16,254 nucleotides of DNA from Zancudomyces culisetae. Its lineage: Eukaryota > Kickxellomycota > Harpellomycetes > Harpellales > Legeriomycetaceae. Shown here one piece after another: positions 8,378 to 16,254 of the stretch (position 1 is its first letter; each line of letters begins with the position of its first letter). The stretch is taken from positions 1 through 16,254 of the forward strand of contig LSSK01000128.1 in assembly GCA_001969505.1 (NCBI GenBank), written 5' to 3'. The translations under genes were made by a program, and so were the position numbers. The notes beneath the pieces were generated by a model. It was not told where the DNA came from, searched no databases, and worked only from the letters and a program-made list of their open reading frames with translations.

Positions 8378-10199
8378 TGCGTTGCACTGCCATTAGCTTT
8401 CCAAAATTGCGGCTGACTCGAACTTTCAGAACCGGTTTCTCTGCAACCGGATTTTGCAGTTGTAGTTGTAGTTGTAGTTGCTGCTTTTGTTGTTCAATTG
8501 ACTGTTGTTGTTGTAGTTGAATTTGCTGTTGTTGTTGAAGTTGTTGTTGTTGTTGAAGTTGTTGGGTTTTCTGTTGCTCATGTTGCTGTTGCTTTTGTTT
8601 TTGTCGATTAAGAAACGTTGCTCCAACCAGTGGAATGTTTACCAGCCCGCTTCCTGTCTGCTTAGGTTTATCACTCTCTCCTCCTGCCGTTCGTTGCAGT
8701 TTGTTGAGCTCATTGGTTAACCGCTCGATCTCCTCGGTATTGTTTTCCTGTTGTGCATACTGCAACTTGAACATGATCTCTCCACGTCGCGCCGTAGTAT
8801 TTCCTCCACGCTTCCCAACCTCTTGCAATGTTCTGACCCGCTCATCAATATCCTTGGTTGTCATTTCGTAGTTGTTTTTTACTCCAATATCCTTTATTTT
8901 GTTGTTAATATATTGTTCGCTTGGATATCGTATGCTTTGTTTGTGTCTTTTACCTATTTGCCCCTTTGCAAACTCTATAAACTCATAATACTCTCTGCTA
9001 CCAAAATCCTCATTCGATGCTTCGTCTATTCGAATATCTCGTGCCGTTTCCTCGTTGGCCAAATGTACCCGTAATCGAACATCTATCCAATGCCGTCTCA
9101 CTACATATGCCGGCTCTGTGTGTTCCAATACTTTTAGAATCTGCGCCACTCCATACTTGCCGTTACTCTTTTTGATCCTCACATAACTGCCCTCAACCGT
9201 TTCTCTAAATAATGGCGTATATACCCATTTTTCCAATACATCGCGGCTCAGCCGTACCTTGCTTAGCATCTCTGCCGTAGCCACCTCTCCTTCTCCTCCT
9301 TCTTTTCCTCCTCTCTCCCCTCCTCTCCCTCTCTCCCTCTCTCCTCTTTCCATATCCTCATCGCTCTCTTCATCTTCCTCCTCTTCATCTCCCTCGTCCT
9401 CTCTTTCGCCTTCTATTCCTCTCCCTCCTCTACCTGATCTATGTCCTGAATGTTTATGTGCCTTTTCTCCCCGCTTACGCCGAAGCTCTTTTAGCTGTGC
9501 TGTTGATGCCTTTACTGCCCTGCTTCTTCCTCTCAATCCCCCCTTGTAATCTTCATCCTGTCTTCTCATCCCCCTTCCTCTTGCTCTCCCTTCCCCCTCT
9601 TCATCCTCCTCCTCTTCATCCTCTCCGTATTCCTCCTCCTCTTCATCTTCCTCCTCTTCCTCGTCATCATACTCATTGTACCCTCTACTTTTCCCTTTTT
9701 TTTTACCTTTGCTTGCGGTTGCCGCAGTTACTGCCGCTCCTTCCTCCAGCTTTCTCTTCAACTCCATTCGTTCCCACATTATATCCCGCTGCTCCTGTCG
9801 CTCTGCCAAAATCCGCTCTCTTTCCACTTCTGGAAGTGCATTTAAACGTGCCCGATCCTTTTCATCTCCCATCAAATCTGCTTTCCACTCATCCAAGAAG
9901 CCATGCTCCCCAAGATTCCCTGTTCCTTCAACCTCCCAGCTTTTGCTGCCTCCTTCTCTGTGTCGCATTTTCTTTCGATGTGTTCCCCCTTCTCCTCCAT
10001 ACCGCTCATCTTCTCCATCCTCCTGCTCCTGCTCCTCTGCATCTCCTCCCATCATTTCTCCTCGTTTATATCCCCTATCTTTACTGCGTCTATATCCCTC
10101 TGATCCTCCTCCTGTTCTTTCTCTCCCTTTTCTTTCTTTTTTTCGTTCTGGCTCATCTGAACCAAACAGAGCCAGGATCTCTCCTTCTAAATCATCCAT
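8346..10199 (-). CDS. RTF1: Rtf1, Plus3-domain subunit of the Paf1 elongation complex
   Basis: Rtf1 links the Paf1 complex to elongating RNA polymerase II through Spt5 and promotes Bre1/Rad6-dependent H2B ubiquitination. The 617-aa ORF starts MDDLEGEILALFGSD, a typical Rtf1 N-terminus. A segment with DEWKADLMGDEKDRARLNAL and EVERERILAERQEQRD (about residues 105-145) fits the histone modification domain. Long Glu/Asp and Arg/Lys/Gly tracts follow. The Plus3 domain (about 309-430) contains MLSKVRLSRDVLEKWVYTPLF, SYVRIKKSNGKYGVAQI, YVVRRHWIDVRLRV and IRIDEASNEDFGSREYYEF. After this comes a coiled-coil region and a Gln-rich tract, then VRVSRNFGKLM and the stop. The length is close to known fungal Rtf1 proteins despite the low-complexity expansion. 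The final codons overlap PRI2 on the other strand. Confidence 0.96.
   Translation of the reverse strand: MDDLEGEILALFGSDEPERKKERKGRERTGGGSEGYRRSKDRGYKRGEMMGGDAEEQEQEDGEDERYGGEGGTHRKKMRHREGGSKSWEVEGTGNLGEHGFLDEWKADLMGDEKDRARLNALPEVERERILAERQEQRDIMWERMELKRKLEEGAAVTAATASKGKKKGKSRGYNEYDDEEEEEDEEEEEYGEDEEEEDEEGEGRARGRGMRRQDEDYKGGLRGRSRAVKASTAQLKELRRKRGEKAHKHSGHRSGRGGRGIEGEREDEGDEEEEDEESDEDMERGERERGRGGERGGKEGGEGEVATAEMLSKVRLSRDVLEKWVYTPLFRETVEGSYVRIKKSNGKYGVAQILKVLEHTEPAYVVRRHWIDVRLRVHLANEETARDIRIDEASNEDFGSREYYEFIEFAKGQIGKRHKQSIRYPSEQYINNKIKDIGVKNNYEMTTKDIDERVRTLQEVGKRGGNTTARRGEIMFKLQYAQQENNTEEIERLTNELNKLQRTAGGESDKPKQTGSGLVNIPLVGATFLNRQKQKQQQHEQQKTQQLQQQQQLQQQQQIQLQQQQSIEQQKQQLQLQLQLQNPVAEKPVLKVRVSRNFGKLMAVQRINLDQHCFRD
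8454..8604 (-). repeat. Gln-codon tract in the RTF1 C-terminus
   Basis: CAA/CAG-rich sequence (TTG/CTG on the plus strand) encodes a nearly pure Gln stretch with interspersed Leu, including a QLQLQLQLQ block. It separates the coiled coil from the C-terminal conserved VSRNFGKLM segment. Confidence 0.85.
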
Positions 10200-10628
10200 T
10201 TTATTTTTTTTTCTCTTTTAAATTCTATTTACTTTTTATTTCTTTATCCCCGTTTCCTTTCCTTTCCTTTCCTTTCCTTTCCTTTCCTTGTAATATTAAT
10301 TTATATTTATTTAATCACAAAAATATCCTCCAAAACTAATAGTGTCTTTATCTTTCCCCTGTTACACGCTCATTCTGTATAAGCAATAAAAAAAATAACA
10401 AGCCAAATTTTATTTACTGGTAAATAATTTAAATGCCTTACAAATCAAAAATATATATAAAATAAAAGCAAAAATTTTATAAGTATATATTGTTCATTTA
10501 TCAACTATCAAAAATTCTTCACTACATCACGTCCAACACACATATCCATACACACAACACAACACAACACAATATATCCAAACAAATCACATCACAGATA
10601 TATATATATAGGCACACTTTGCTGGGTA
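10200..10628. other. Intergenic region: RTF1 promoter and SIS1 3' region
   Basis: 429 bases between two minus-strand genes. It holds a TTTCC pentamer repeat close to the RTF1 start, AT-rich DNA, an ACACA/AACAC block at about 10550-10575 and a TA repeat (about 10597-10611) just behind the SIS1 stop. No gene seen. Confidence 0.65.
10253..10287. repeat. TTTCC pentanucleotide repeat, seven copies
   Basis: Seven perfect tandem TTTCC units, reading GGAAA on the RTF1 sense strand, lie 54 bases upstream of the RTF1 ATG. This is likely within its 5' UTR or core promoter. Confidence 0.92.
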
Positions 10629-11729
10629 TTATTTGTTTTCCAAAATATTCTTAATCTGCTCCTTTTGTTCAGCACTCAAACTGTATGGGAATTTTACGCT
10701 ATATGTCACCAACAAATCGCCCTTCTTACCCGGTTGCTTCGAAATAGGCATCCCCTCACCAATTACACGGTTCTGTTGTCCTGGATTCACCACTGTACTA
10801 CGGTTTTCTATATTAAGCGACCGACCATCAAGAGTCGTAATTGTTCGTTTAAATCCAGTTAGTGCCTCCACCAAGCTCAGTTCCATACTAACCGACAAAT
10901 CATCCCCAACTCGCTTCATTGAACTGTGTGGCTTTTCCTCGATCACAAACACTATATCTTGTGCACCATCTCCTCCCAAATCATCCCCCTCACCTGCAAA
11001 CCGGATTTTGGTACCGGCTTTCCATCCTGGCTTTACTGTGATTTGCAAAATCTTCTCCGAGGTGCTTATGCCTCCCATTGCATCGCGCACCCGTCTCTTG
11101 ACCTTTAGCTTCTTTGTTGTACCATTGTATAATTCTTCCAGCGTACATGGTAGTTGTTGGCTTACTTCTTTTGGCTGTGTACGGTGTGGTCGTGGTCCAA
11201 ATCCATGTCCCTGCGCTTGAGCCTGAGCCTGTCTGTGACCATGCCCGTGTCCTCTTCCTCCCGCACCATGTCTACCTCCAAAATGTATTCCTTCCATATC
11301 AGCTCCTCCAAAATTCGAAAACAGCTGTGCAAATATATCTTCGGGATTTGACGGCTTGAAACCCCCAAAACCCCCAAAACCTCCGCCACCACCACCACCT
11401 CCCATTCCATTCGAGGTGAACGTAAATGTCGTTCCGCCTGGTGGGAAACCTGCACCTCCAAAACCTGCATCAGGGCCACCTCCACCGCCCATACCGGTTT
11501 TCAATCCTTCTTCACCATACCTATCGTATATTTCGCGCTTGTTTGGATCCGACAGTACCTCATACGCCTCAGATACCTCCTTGAAATTCTTTTCGGCAAC
11601 ATCCTTGTTCTTGTCACCCTTGTGTTTGTCTGGATGCCACTTCAGTGCCATCTTTCTATACGCCTTTTTCAATTCATCTTCGGTAGCACCTTTGCCTACC
11701 CCGAGGAGGGCATAATAATCTTTTCCCAT
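10629..11729 (-). CDS. SIS1: Class B J-protein (Hsp40), Sis1/DNAJB1 type
   Basis: Cytosolic and nuclear co-chaperone that stimulates Hsp70 ATPase and delivers misfolded clients. The 366-aa ORF is complete. Residues 1-76 form the J domain ([24 protein letters not shown] with HPD at 32-34, [20 protein letters not shown]). Residues about 78-180 are the Gly/Phe-rich linker, which includes EDIFAQLF (the DIF-type autoinhibitory segment) and a GHGHGH/QAQAQA stretch. The C-terminal substrate domains (about 188-345) show [51 protein letters not shown] and VIGEGMPI; a dimerisation tail ends at ILENK. There is no zinc-finger (class A) domain. The MGKDYY start is closer to human DNAJB1 and filamentous-fungal homologues than to S. 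cerevisiae Sis1. Candidate heat-shock element upstream. Confidence 0.97.
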   Translation of the reverse strand: MGKDYYALLGVGKGATEDELKKAYRKMALKWHPDKHKGDKNKDVAEKNFKEVSEAYEVLSDPNKREIYDRYGEEGLKTGMGGGGGPDAGFGGAGFPPGGTTFTFTSNGMGGGGGGGGFGGFGGFKPSNPEDIFAQLFSNFGGADMEGIHFGGRHGAGGRGHGHGHRQAQAQAQGHGFGPRPHRTQPKEVSQQLPCTLEELYNGTTKKLKVKRRVRDAMGGISTSEKILQITVKPGWKAGTKIRFAGEGDDLGGDGAQDIVFVIEEKPHSSMKRVGDDLSVSMELSLVEALTGFKRTITTLDGRSLNIENRSTVVNPGQQNRVIGEGMPISKQPGKKGDLLVTYSVKFPYSLSAEQKEQIKNILENK

Positions 11730-13307
11730 TCCTTCTTGACTTTTTCTTTTTCGCGAGTTAATTTTGGCTATAAATTTTATTTCAGACTTTTTCTAGTAAA
11801 AAAAAAATATACATATACATATATTATTTTGTATACTACAATTACAATTCTTATTTAATCACTATGCTCTATATTGCAGAAGGATTTGTAGACTGAATTG
11901 TAGTTTATATGGGTATATGCTCGTCTTTATTTACTCTATGATCATATACAACCGTTTTTTTTCTTTCTAGAATTCTACTGCGACACCAAATAATTTCTTG
12001 TTTCTTGTTTCTCGTTTTTTTTTTCCTTTGTTTCCCTCCTTTTCTTTCCTTTTATTCTCCTCTAATTTTTTTTTAAAAAAAATAATCAAAATAATTGCAA
12101 TCTTTTTTTTTAATTGGATGCTTTTCAAAAACAAATATTAATGTGGCTCTCAAGATTTGTATAACAAAAATAGTTTTTTTTTCTTTTCTCCATTGACCAT
12201 CTGTGTTTTTTTGTATTTTGGTTTTAAAAGCTTTGAAATTATATAATAATCGCTCTTTATAAATAACACGGGAAATTAATTAAAAACATACAAAAAATTT
12301 TTATAATTTATTATGCATCAACACCAAAAAAATAAAATAAAAATAATAAAATTTATTTTTTTTTTGCTACAAGTTTCTGTAATGTTCTTTAACCTTCTCG
12401 AGAGTTCCAGCATTCTTTTTTCTACTTTTACAATTTTGCCAATCAATAGTTTTTTATAAATGGAAACTATTTGATCATTATAAACTTTATTTTGTATTTT
12501 TTTAAGGGTTCTAAAAGCTCACTCTTTACTCCCCTTCCCCTCACCTCTCCCCCCAATTCCCAATGGCTTTAAAACTCGCGTTTGATGCCCCAATGAACTA
12601 TTTTTCCGAAATATACAAAAGCTTCATATCACTCTGATATATATTTTTTTGTTTTGGTTAATAGAGCGAGCGAGTTTCCTTGATTCGTCCAAACCTCTTT
12701 ATTCTTTCTAAATCGACAACATTCAAACCTTATTTGAATTACTATTGATATTGTACTCAAAGCTCTTCTCTAGTTCTTGGATGTATTACATTTACTGGCT
12801 GTTTTTTTTCTATCCTCCTCATCTAAACATATATTAACGGGTGGTTTTTGACTATTTGGTCTTAGTGGTGGGGAGCTACAAGGTCTACATAAACCAATAC
12901 ACCTTTCAATGCCCTTCCCCATCCTCCCTCCCTTACATTGATTCCATTCCTGATCTTGTTATGATCTACAATCACTGATAAAAGCAAAGTAATGCTGATA
13001 ATAGTAATAACAATAATAATATCGATTCTGTAATTCAATGGTTATGGTAATACAAGAGGTATATCAAAAATTTTGCAAACTATAAAGTTCCAGTAATTTT
13101 TTTTTATTACTCTATTATTAATTTTTATTTTTATTTCTTTATTTCTTTTAATCGTTATTGAGGAAATACTATTAAAATAATCCTTTGTAGTGTGCAAAAG
13201 GAAGATAGAAAGCGAGCGAGCGAGTGAATGTGTATGTGTGTATGTTTTAGTCAATTAAAAAATATATAATAAATAGAATATAATAGAATTAATAGAATAT
13301 AATAATA
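11730..13307. other. Divergent upstream region of SIS1 and the Q/N-rich gene
   Basis: About 1.6 kb with no credible gene. It is AT-rich with many T runs and C-rich patches (about 12530-12561 and 12911-12932). GAGCGAGCGAGT-like sequence occurs twice (about 12665-12676 and 13212-13225). It should hold the promoters of both flanking genes. No tRNA or snoRNA signature was found by eye. Confidence 0.65.
11965..11972. promoter_or_regulatory. Candidate heat-shock element upstream of SIS1
   Basis: The palindrome TTCTAGAA has the TTCnnGAA arrangement of two inverted HSF pentamers. Another TTC lies just before it, and GAATTC directly adjoins with imperfect spacing. It is 236 bases upstream of the SIS1 ATG. 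SIS1 is a known Hsf1 target in yeast, so position and partner gene agree, but only two units fit perfectly. Confidence 0.35.
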
Positions 13308-13358
13308 ATGAAGAGTAAAGCAAAATGTATCAGTCTCAACACAACAACAGCGATATAA
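13308..13358 (+). other. Upstream ORF overlapping the start of the Q/N-rich gene
   Basis: An ATG with A at -3 opens a 16-codon frame (MKSKAKCISLNTTTAI, stop TAA at 13356-13358). It overlaps the main ATG at 13325 out of frame. If the transcript starts upstream of it, scanning ribosomes would meet it first, and it would lower translation of the main ORF. Confidence 0.4.
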
Positions 13359-15031
13359 AACAAGGACAAGAACAAGAAATAAAACAAGAAATAAAACAAA
13401 CAGACAATAATACTCTAATCACGACCAAGACGAAAACAGAGATAGAAACAGGGACAAATGTCGAAAACGGTTCCAAGCCTATTTTAGGCAATGAAAACAG
13501 TGGCGATAGCGGTGGAGATTTTACTTTTGTATCGGGAGAAAAGTCGTCAAACCACGAAAATTTAAATGCGAAGGGGGAATTTAATGTGGTAAAGACCACA
13601 CGCAAATACACGAAACGAATCAAAAAGATTAAAAACGAGTTGGTTTCCACAAATACGATGCCAAATCTACAATTGCCGATACCAATACCACTACCTCTGC
13701 CAGTACAGGTACCAGTACCAGTGCCAGTACAATTGCCAGGATCGTATTTACAACCACAAGTACAACCACTTTATGGTGGTGGGAATGTGAATACACTGAA
13801 TACTGGGGGCACGGCAGGGTTTATCAACATCAAACCACGAGTCTTGTTGCCTAGAACAATGATACCACCACCTATATTTTCACAACCCAACGTTGCCACC
13901 AGTTCTGGTGAACCTGTTGGTGGTGGAGATAATAGTAGTAATGTAAATATGGGGGTAAATAGTGAAACCAAAGAAAGTGATGAATTAAATAGCAAGTATC
14001 AACAACAATTGCAACATTTTCATCAATTATATATGTATAATATCCAACAACAACAACAACAACAACAACAACAGGGAATGGTAAATCCAATGATACCACC
14101 AGACTTTTTTTTAAATTATAAAGTTAATAGTAATGGTAATAGTAATGGTAATAGTAATGGTAATAGTAATGGTAGTGGTAGTGGTAATGGTAATGGTAAT
14201 GGTGTATTGGTTGGAAATACGAGTACTAGAGATGAAAATGAAAATGGAAATACAAACGAGTTGCAATATAGTTATGAAATTCAACAACAACAACAACAAC
14301 AACAACCGATAAATCCGTTGATGGTTCCTAAACGTAAATATATCAAAAAGCGAGATAGAGAAAGGTTAGGAGTTGGAATGGGAATAGGACTTGGCAATGA
14401 CGAGTTCTTAGGCAAGAAAAAAACGAAAAAAGTGAGAAAATCAAGTGAATTATCTCAAGTATCTTTCAACATCAACATCAATAATAATGATGGTGATGGT
14501 GATGGTGATAGTGATGATGATAGTGATGATGACAGAGATGGCGATGATAATGTACAAGATAAAACTGAAAATTTAAAGAAGAATAAAAAGAGTGAACAGT
14601 TTATTAAACATTTAGAGGAAATCAAACATAGATATCGACAAGCAATTATTAAAGACTATAAAAAAACACAAAGAAAACAATACTCTTCAACAGACACTGA
14701 AGAAGAAGGGGAAGAGGAAAGGAAAGAAGAAGGGGAAGAGGGAGAGGAGGGAGGGAGAGAAAGGCGTTATTTATCACGGTTTATTGATACACAAGATGTG
14801 ATCAATCGATTAGTACCATTTCATCTCTTTCAATCACATGACAATAATAACAATAGCCATAGTATAAAGAAAGAAATGGAAAAAGAAATGGAAATGGAAA
14901 AAGAAATCAATTTTAAAACTCATAATCTGATATCCAGATATAACCATTTAAAATCTTGTACCAACAACCTCTCACTAAATATATTAAATTTACAGTTAGA
15001 TAAACTTTGTCAAAACGATAATGAAAAATAA
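13325..15031 (+). CDS. Q/N-rich basic protein with candidate GLTSCR1 (BICRA-like) domain
   Basis: A 568-aa uninterrupted ORF. The N-terminal two-thirds is low complexity: charged N-terminus, Pro/Val repeats (about 118-140), poly-Gln (residues 241-250 and 320-327), an Asn-Ser-Asn-Gly repeat (268-293) and Asp-Gly repeats (about 390-412). Two short basic blocks resemble each other: TRKYTKRIKKIKNE (about 91-104) and PKRKYIKKRDRERLG (about 335-349). The C-terminal part looks folded: FIKHLEEIKHRYRQAIIKDY (426-445), an acidic insert, RYLSRFIDTQDVINRLVPFH (481-500) followed by LFQ, then a helix around INFKTHNLISRYNHL. This order (D-Y helix, F-x-D-x-x-D-x-I-x-R-L-x-P-[FY]-H-x-[FY]-Q, final helix) matches my recollection of the GLTSCR1 domain of SWI/SNF-associated BICRA proteins. 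A chromatin role is inference; I know no named orthologue. Confidence 0.55.
   Translation: MYQSQHNNSDIKQGQEQEIKQEIKQTDNNTLITTKTKTEIETGTNVENGSKPILGNENSGDSGGDFTFVSGEKSSNHENLNAKGEFNVVKTTRKYTKRIKKIKNELVSTNTMPNLQLPIPIPLPLPVQVPVPVPVQLPGSYLQPQVQPLYGGGNVNTLNTGGTAGFINIKPRVLLPRTMIPPPIFSQPNVATSSGEPVGGGDNSSNVNMGVNSETKESDELNSKYQQQLQHFHQLYMYNIQQQQQQQQQQGMVNPMIPPDFFLNYKVNSNGNSNGNSNGNSNGSGSGNGNGNGVLVGNTSTRDENENGNTNELQYSYEIQQQQQQQQPINPLMVPKRKYIKKRDRERLGVGMGIGLGNDEFLGKKKTKKVRKSSELSQVSFNININNNDGDGDGDSDDDSDDDRDGDDNVQDKTENLKKNKKSEQFIKHLEEIKHRYRQAIIKDYKKTQRKQYSSTDTEEEGEEERKEEGEEGEEGGRERRYLSRFIDTQDVINRLVPFHLFQSHDNNNNSHSIKKEMEKEMEMEKEINFKTHNLISRYNHLKSCTNNLSLNILNLQLDKLCQNDNEK
14045..14074 (+). repeat. Poly-Gln codon run (10 codons)
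   Basis: Nine CAA codons and a final CAG in the Q/N-rich gene encode ten consecutive Gln residues. A second run of eight CAA codons lies at 14282-14305. Confidence 0.9.
14126..14203 (+). repeat. AATAGTAATGGT minisatellite, in frame
   Basis: Four perfect 12-base AATAGTAATGGT units are followed by degenerate AGTGGT and AATGGT hexamers. They encode NSNG repeats passing into SG and NG repeats. The unit length keeps frame, so copy-number change would only lengthen or shorten a disordered linker. Confidence 0.92.
14282..14305 (+). repeat. Poly-Gln codon run (8 CAA codons)
   Basis: Eight pure CAA codons in the Q/N-rich gene, just upstream of the second basic block (PKRKYIKKRDRER). Confidence 0.9.
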
Positions 15032-15066
15032 AGCTATATAAAAAGAGGAAATAAATAAGAGGGGTA

Positions 15067-16006
15067 TTATTTGTGAATATTATAGGCAGCCAAGGGAGTT
15101 TCATCATCGGCAAAATCAAAAGAAAGGGAGTTTCTTTTATTGGAAGAAGTAGAACTGGTAGATTTGGGGTTGGTAGGAGGTTGAGGAGGAGGGTTTTTTT
15201 GAGGAGGATGAGGAAGTGGGTGATGATGTTGACGGTGAGAAAGAGATTCGGGATTTGGTGAATGATAGATATTTTCAATTGCAGATCCACTCTTACCGGC
15301 TTGGACCGAAGGAAGTGAGGGAGGAGGAGGAGAGGATGCAGAATAAATCATTGATTGTGGTTGATAATACGAAAACTGAGATGTCTTTTTGGCTTCGTTT
15401 CCACTTGTTTTGCTAATCTGATTAAGATTGCTGTTGGCATTGGGTATTTTCTGAGAAAGATACTCTGCCTGATCCTTCCGACTCACTTCACTGGACTTTC
15501 GGTATCGATTCTTTGCTTCGTTTTCTAAACTCTTTTCGTTACTGATTGCACCACTGCTGCTCTTTCTATCCTGTCTATCTCCACCACTTTTGTTTTTGTT
15601 ATTAATTACTGTATTTTCTATTGGTTTTGAATTCATGATTGTTTTGCTGGTGTCTTTGGATAAGGATCCACTCTTTTGTCGGTCAACTGTCTTTTGTGAT
15701 GGTGGTAAAGGTGGAGCAACTTGTTGTTTTTGAGGCGACGATGGCGATGGTGATGGTGATAATGACATTTGTGATGGAAGCGACAATGGTAAAGGTGCTA
15801 GAATCGATGATGATTTAACTGTCTTTTCTCGCTCAGATCCTGTATTTCGCGAGTCTGCACTCTTTTTTGCTCCTGACTTTGAATTCTGTGGTGATGAAGG
15901 TTGTCCTGATGCTGTGTTTTCTCCTTTTGACTTTTGATAGTCTTTATTATTTGTATTGGAATAGTTTTGTTGTGGTACATAATAATTGTTATTCTCTGAA
16001 CCATTC

Positions 16007-16037
<31 letters not shown>

Positions 16038-16254
16038 GCCTTGTAGGCGTAGTAGACCGTGGATTAATCAATTCCAAGTACCAAAACATCATGTTGCTAA
16101 GCAATACTTGCTGCAGCAGTGGCCTTCGTGGATTCGAAAGTTTAATTGATGCCAATCGATATATTGCCCTTTCCACATGAATCGGCAGTCGGTTGAAATT
16201 CATTCCAAATCGCGCTGACGAAGGTGGTGGCCGTGTCGGCGTCAGAATCGATGG
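15067..16254 (-). CDS. Low-complexity protein with Zds1/2 C-terminal-domain-like block (5' end beyond window)
   Basis: The minus strand is open from the right edge to a stop at 15067. The 17 codons upstream of the ATG at 16203-16201 are also open (PSILTPTRPPPSSARFG), so that ATG is probably internal and the N-terminus lies outside. About 395 codons are visible. The conserved block, FNRLPIHVERAIYRLASIKL then SNPRRPLLQQVLLSNMMFWY, resembles the Zds_C domain of yeast Zds1/Zds2, which binds the PP2A regulatory subunit Cdc55. After it come 11 Gln, then a long Ser/Pro/Lys/Asn-rich disordered tail with PPPPSLPS and PPPQPP stretches. The tail closes with FDFADDETPLAAYNIHK, which looks like a short conserved C-terminal motif. 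Domain assignment is from memory; a long tail after the block would be unusual for Zds1, so another family sharing the block is possible. The gene is convergent with the Q/N-rich gene (35 bases between stops). Confidence 0.5.
16006..16038 (-). repeat. Poly-Gln codon run (11 codons)
   Basis: One CAG and ten CAA codons on the minus strand encode eleven Gln immediately after the conserved block of the right-edge gene. Confidence 0.9.

Noticed and set aside
9259-10339. Plus-strand ORFs of 96, 181 and 293 aa opposite RTF1
   Set aside because: They are Pro/Ser/Leu-rich shadows of the acidic and basic RTF1 repeats, with no recognisable domain.
11356-11715. Proline-rich plus-strand ORF opposite SIS1
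   Set aside because: It is the complement of the Gly codons in the SIS1 Gly/Phe linker.
13042-13254. 70-aa minus-strand ORF between SIS1 and the Q/N-rich gene
   Set aside because: AT-rich composition, no conserved motif, and a position in a promoter region make it likely to be random.

Overview
The window is AT-rich nuclear DNA of a fungus, most likely an ascomycete yeast. The evidence is uninterrupted or lightly interrupted eukaryotic genes, GT..AG introns of about 90 to 195 bases with at least one TACTAAC branch site, AT-rich intergenic DNA with many homopolymers and microsatellites, and proteins of the RNA polymerase II and replication machinery. CTG codons fall on leucines that are invariant across eukaryotes in the Sis1, Pri2 and NC2-beta homologues. 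The species therefore appears to read CUG as leucine and is not a CUG-Ser (Candida-type) yeast. Two genes here have four introns each, which is high for a budding yeast and points to an intron-rich, early-branching lineage. I cannot name the species.

Layout from left to right. (1) 1-930, minus: the N-terminal 310 codons of a charged, low-complexity protein that runs off the left edge. It contains a short conserved-looking block with a YxxxxMM motif resembling an eIF4E-binding site. (2) 931-2426: non-coding, with a TATTA-type microsatellite. (3) 2427-4135, minus: a five-exon gene for a peroxisomal TesB-type acyl-CoA thioesterase (Tes1), 385 aa after splicing and ending in the PTS1 signal AKL. 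(4) 5198-6217, minus: a five-exon gene for NC2-beta/Dr1 (Ncb2), 149 aa after splicing. (5) 6884-8377, plus: Pri2, the iron-sulphur large subunit of DNA primase, divergent from NCB2. (6) 8346-10199, minus: Rtf1 of the Paf1 complex, whose coding end overlaps that of PRI2 by 32 bases. (7) 10629-11729, minus: Sis1/DNAJB1-type Hsp40. (8) 13325-15031, plus: a Q/N-rich, basic and acidic protein with a candidate GLTSCR1 (BICRA-like) domain near its C-terminus. (9) 15067 to the right edge, minus: the C-terminal part of a low-complexity protein with a conserved block resembling the Zds1/Zds2 C-terminal domain.

These genes do not form an operon-like system. Several act in transcription (NC2-beta, Rtf1, possibly the GLTSCR1-like protein), and the rest serve replication, protein folding and fatty-acid metabolism. 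Convergent gene ends are very tight (an overlap of 32 bases and a gap of 35 bases), while upstream regions are long (0.67 to 1.6 kb). I saw no tRNA, rRNA, transposon, CRISPR or viral sequence. The two spliced gene models are the main reconstruction: simple ORF calling misses four of the five exons of each.
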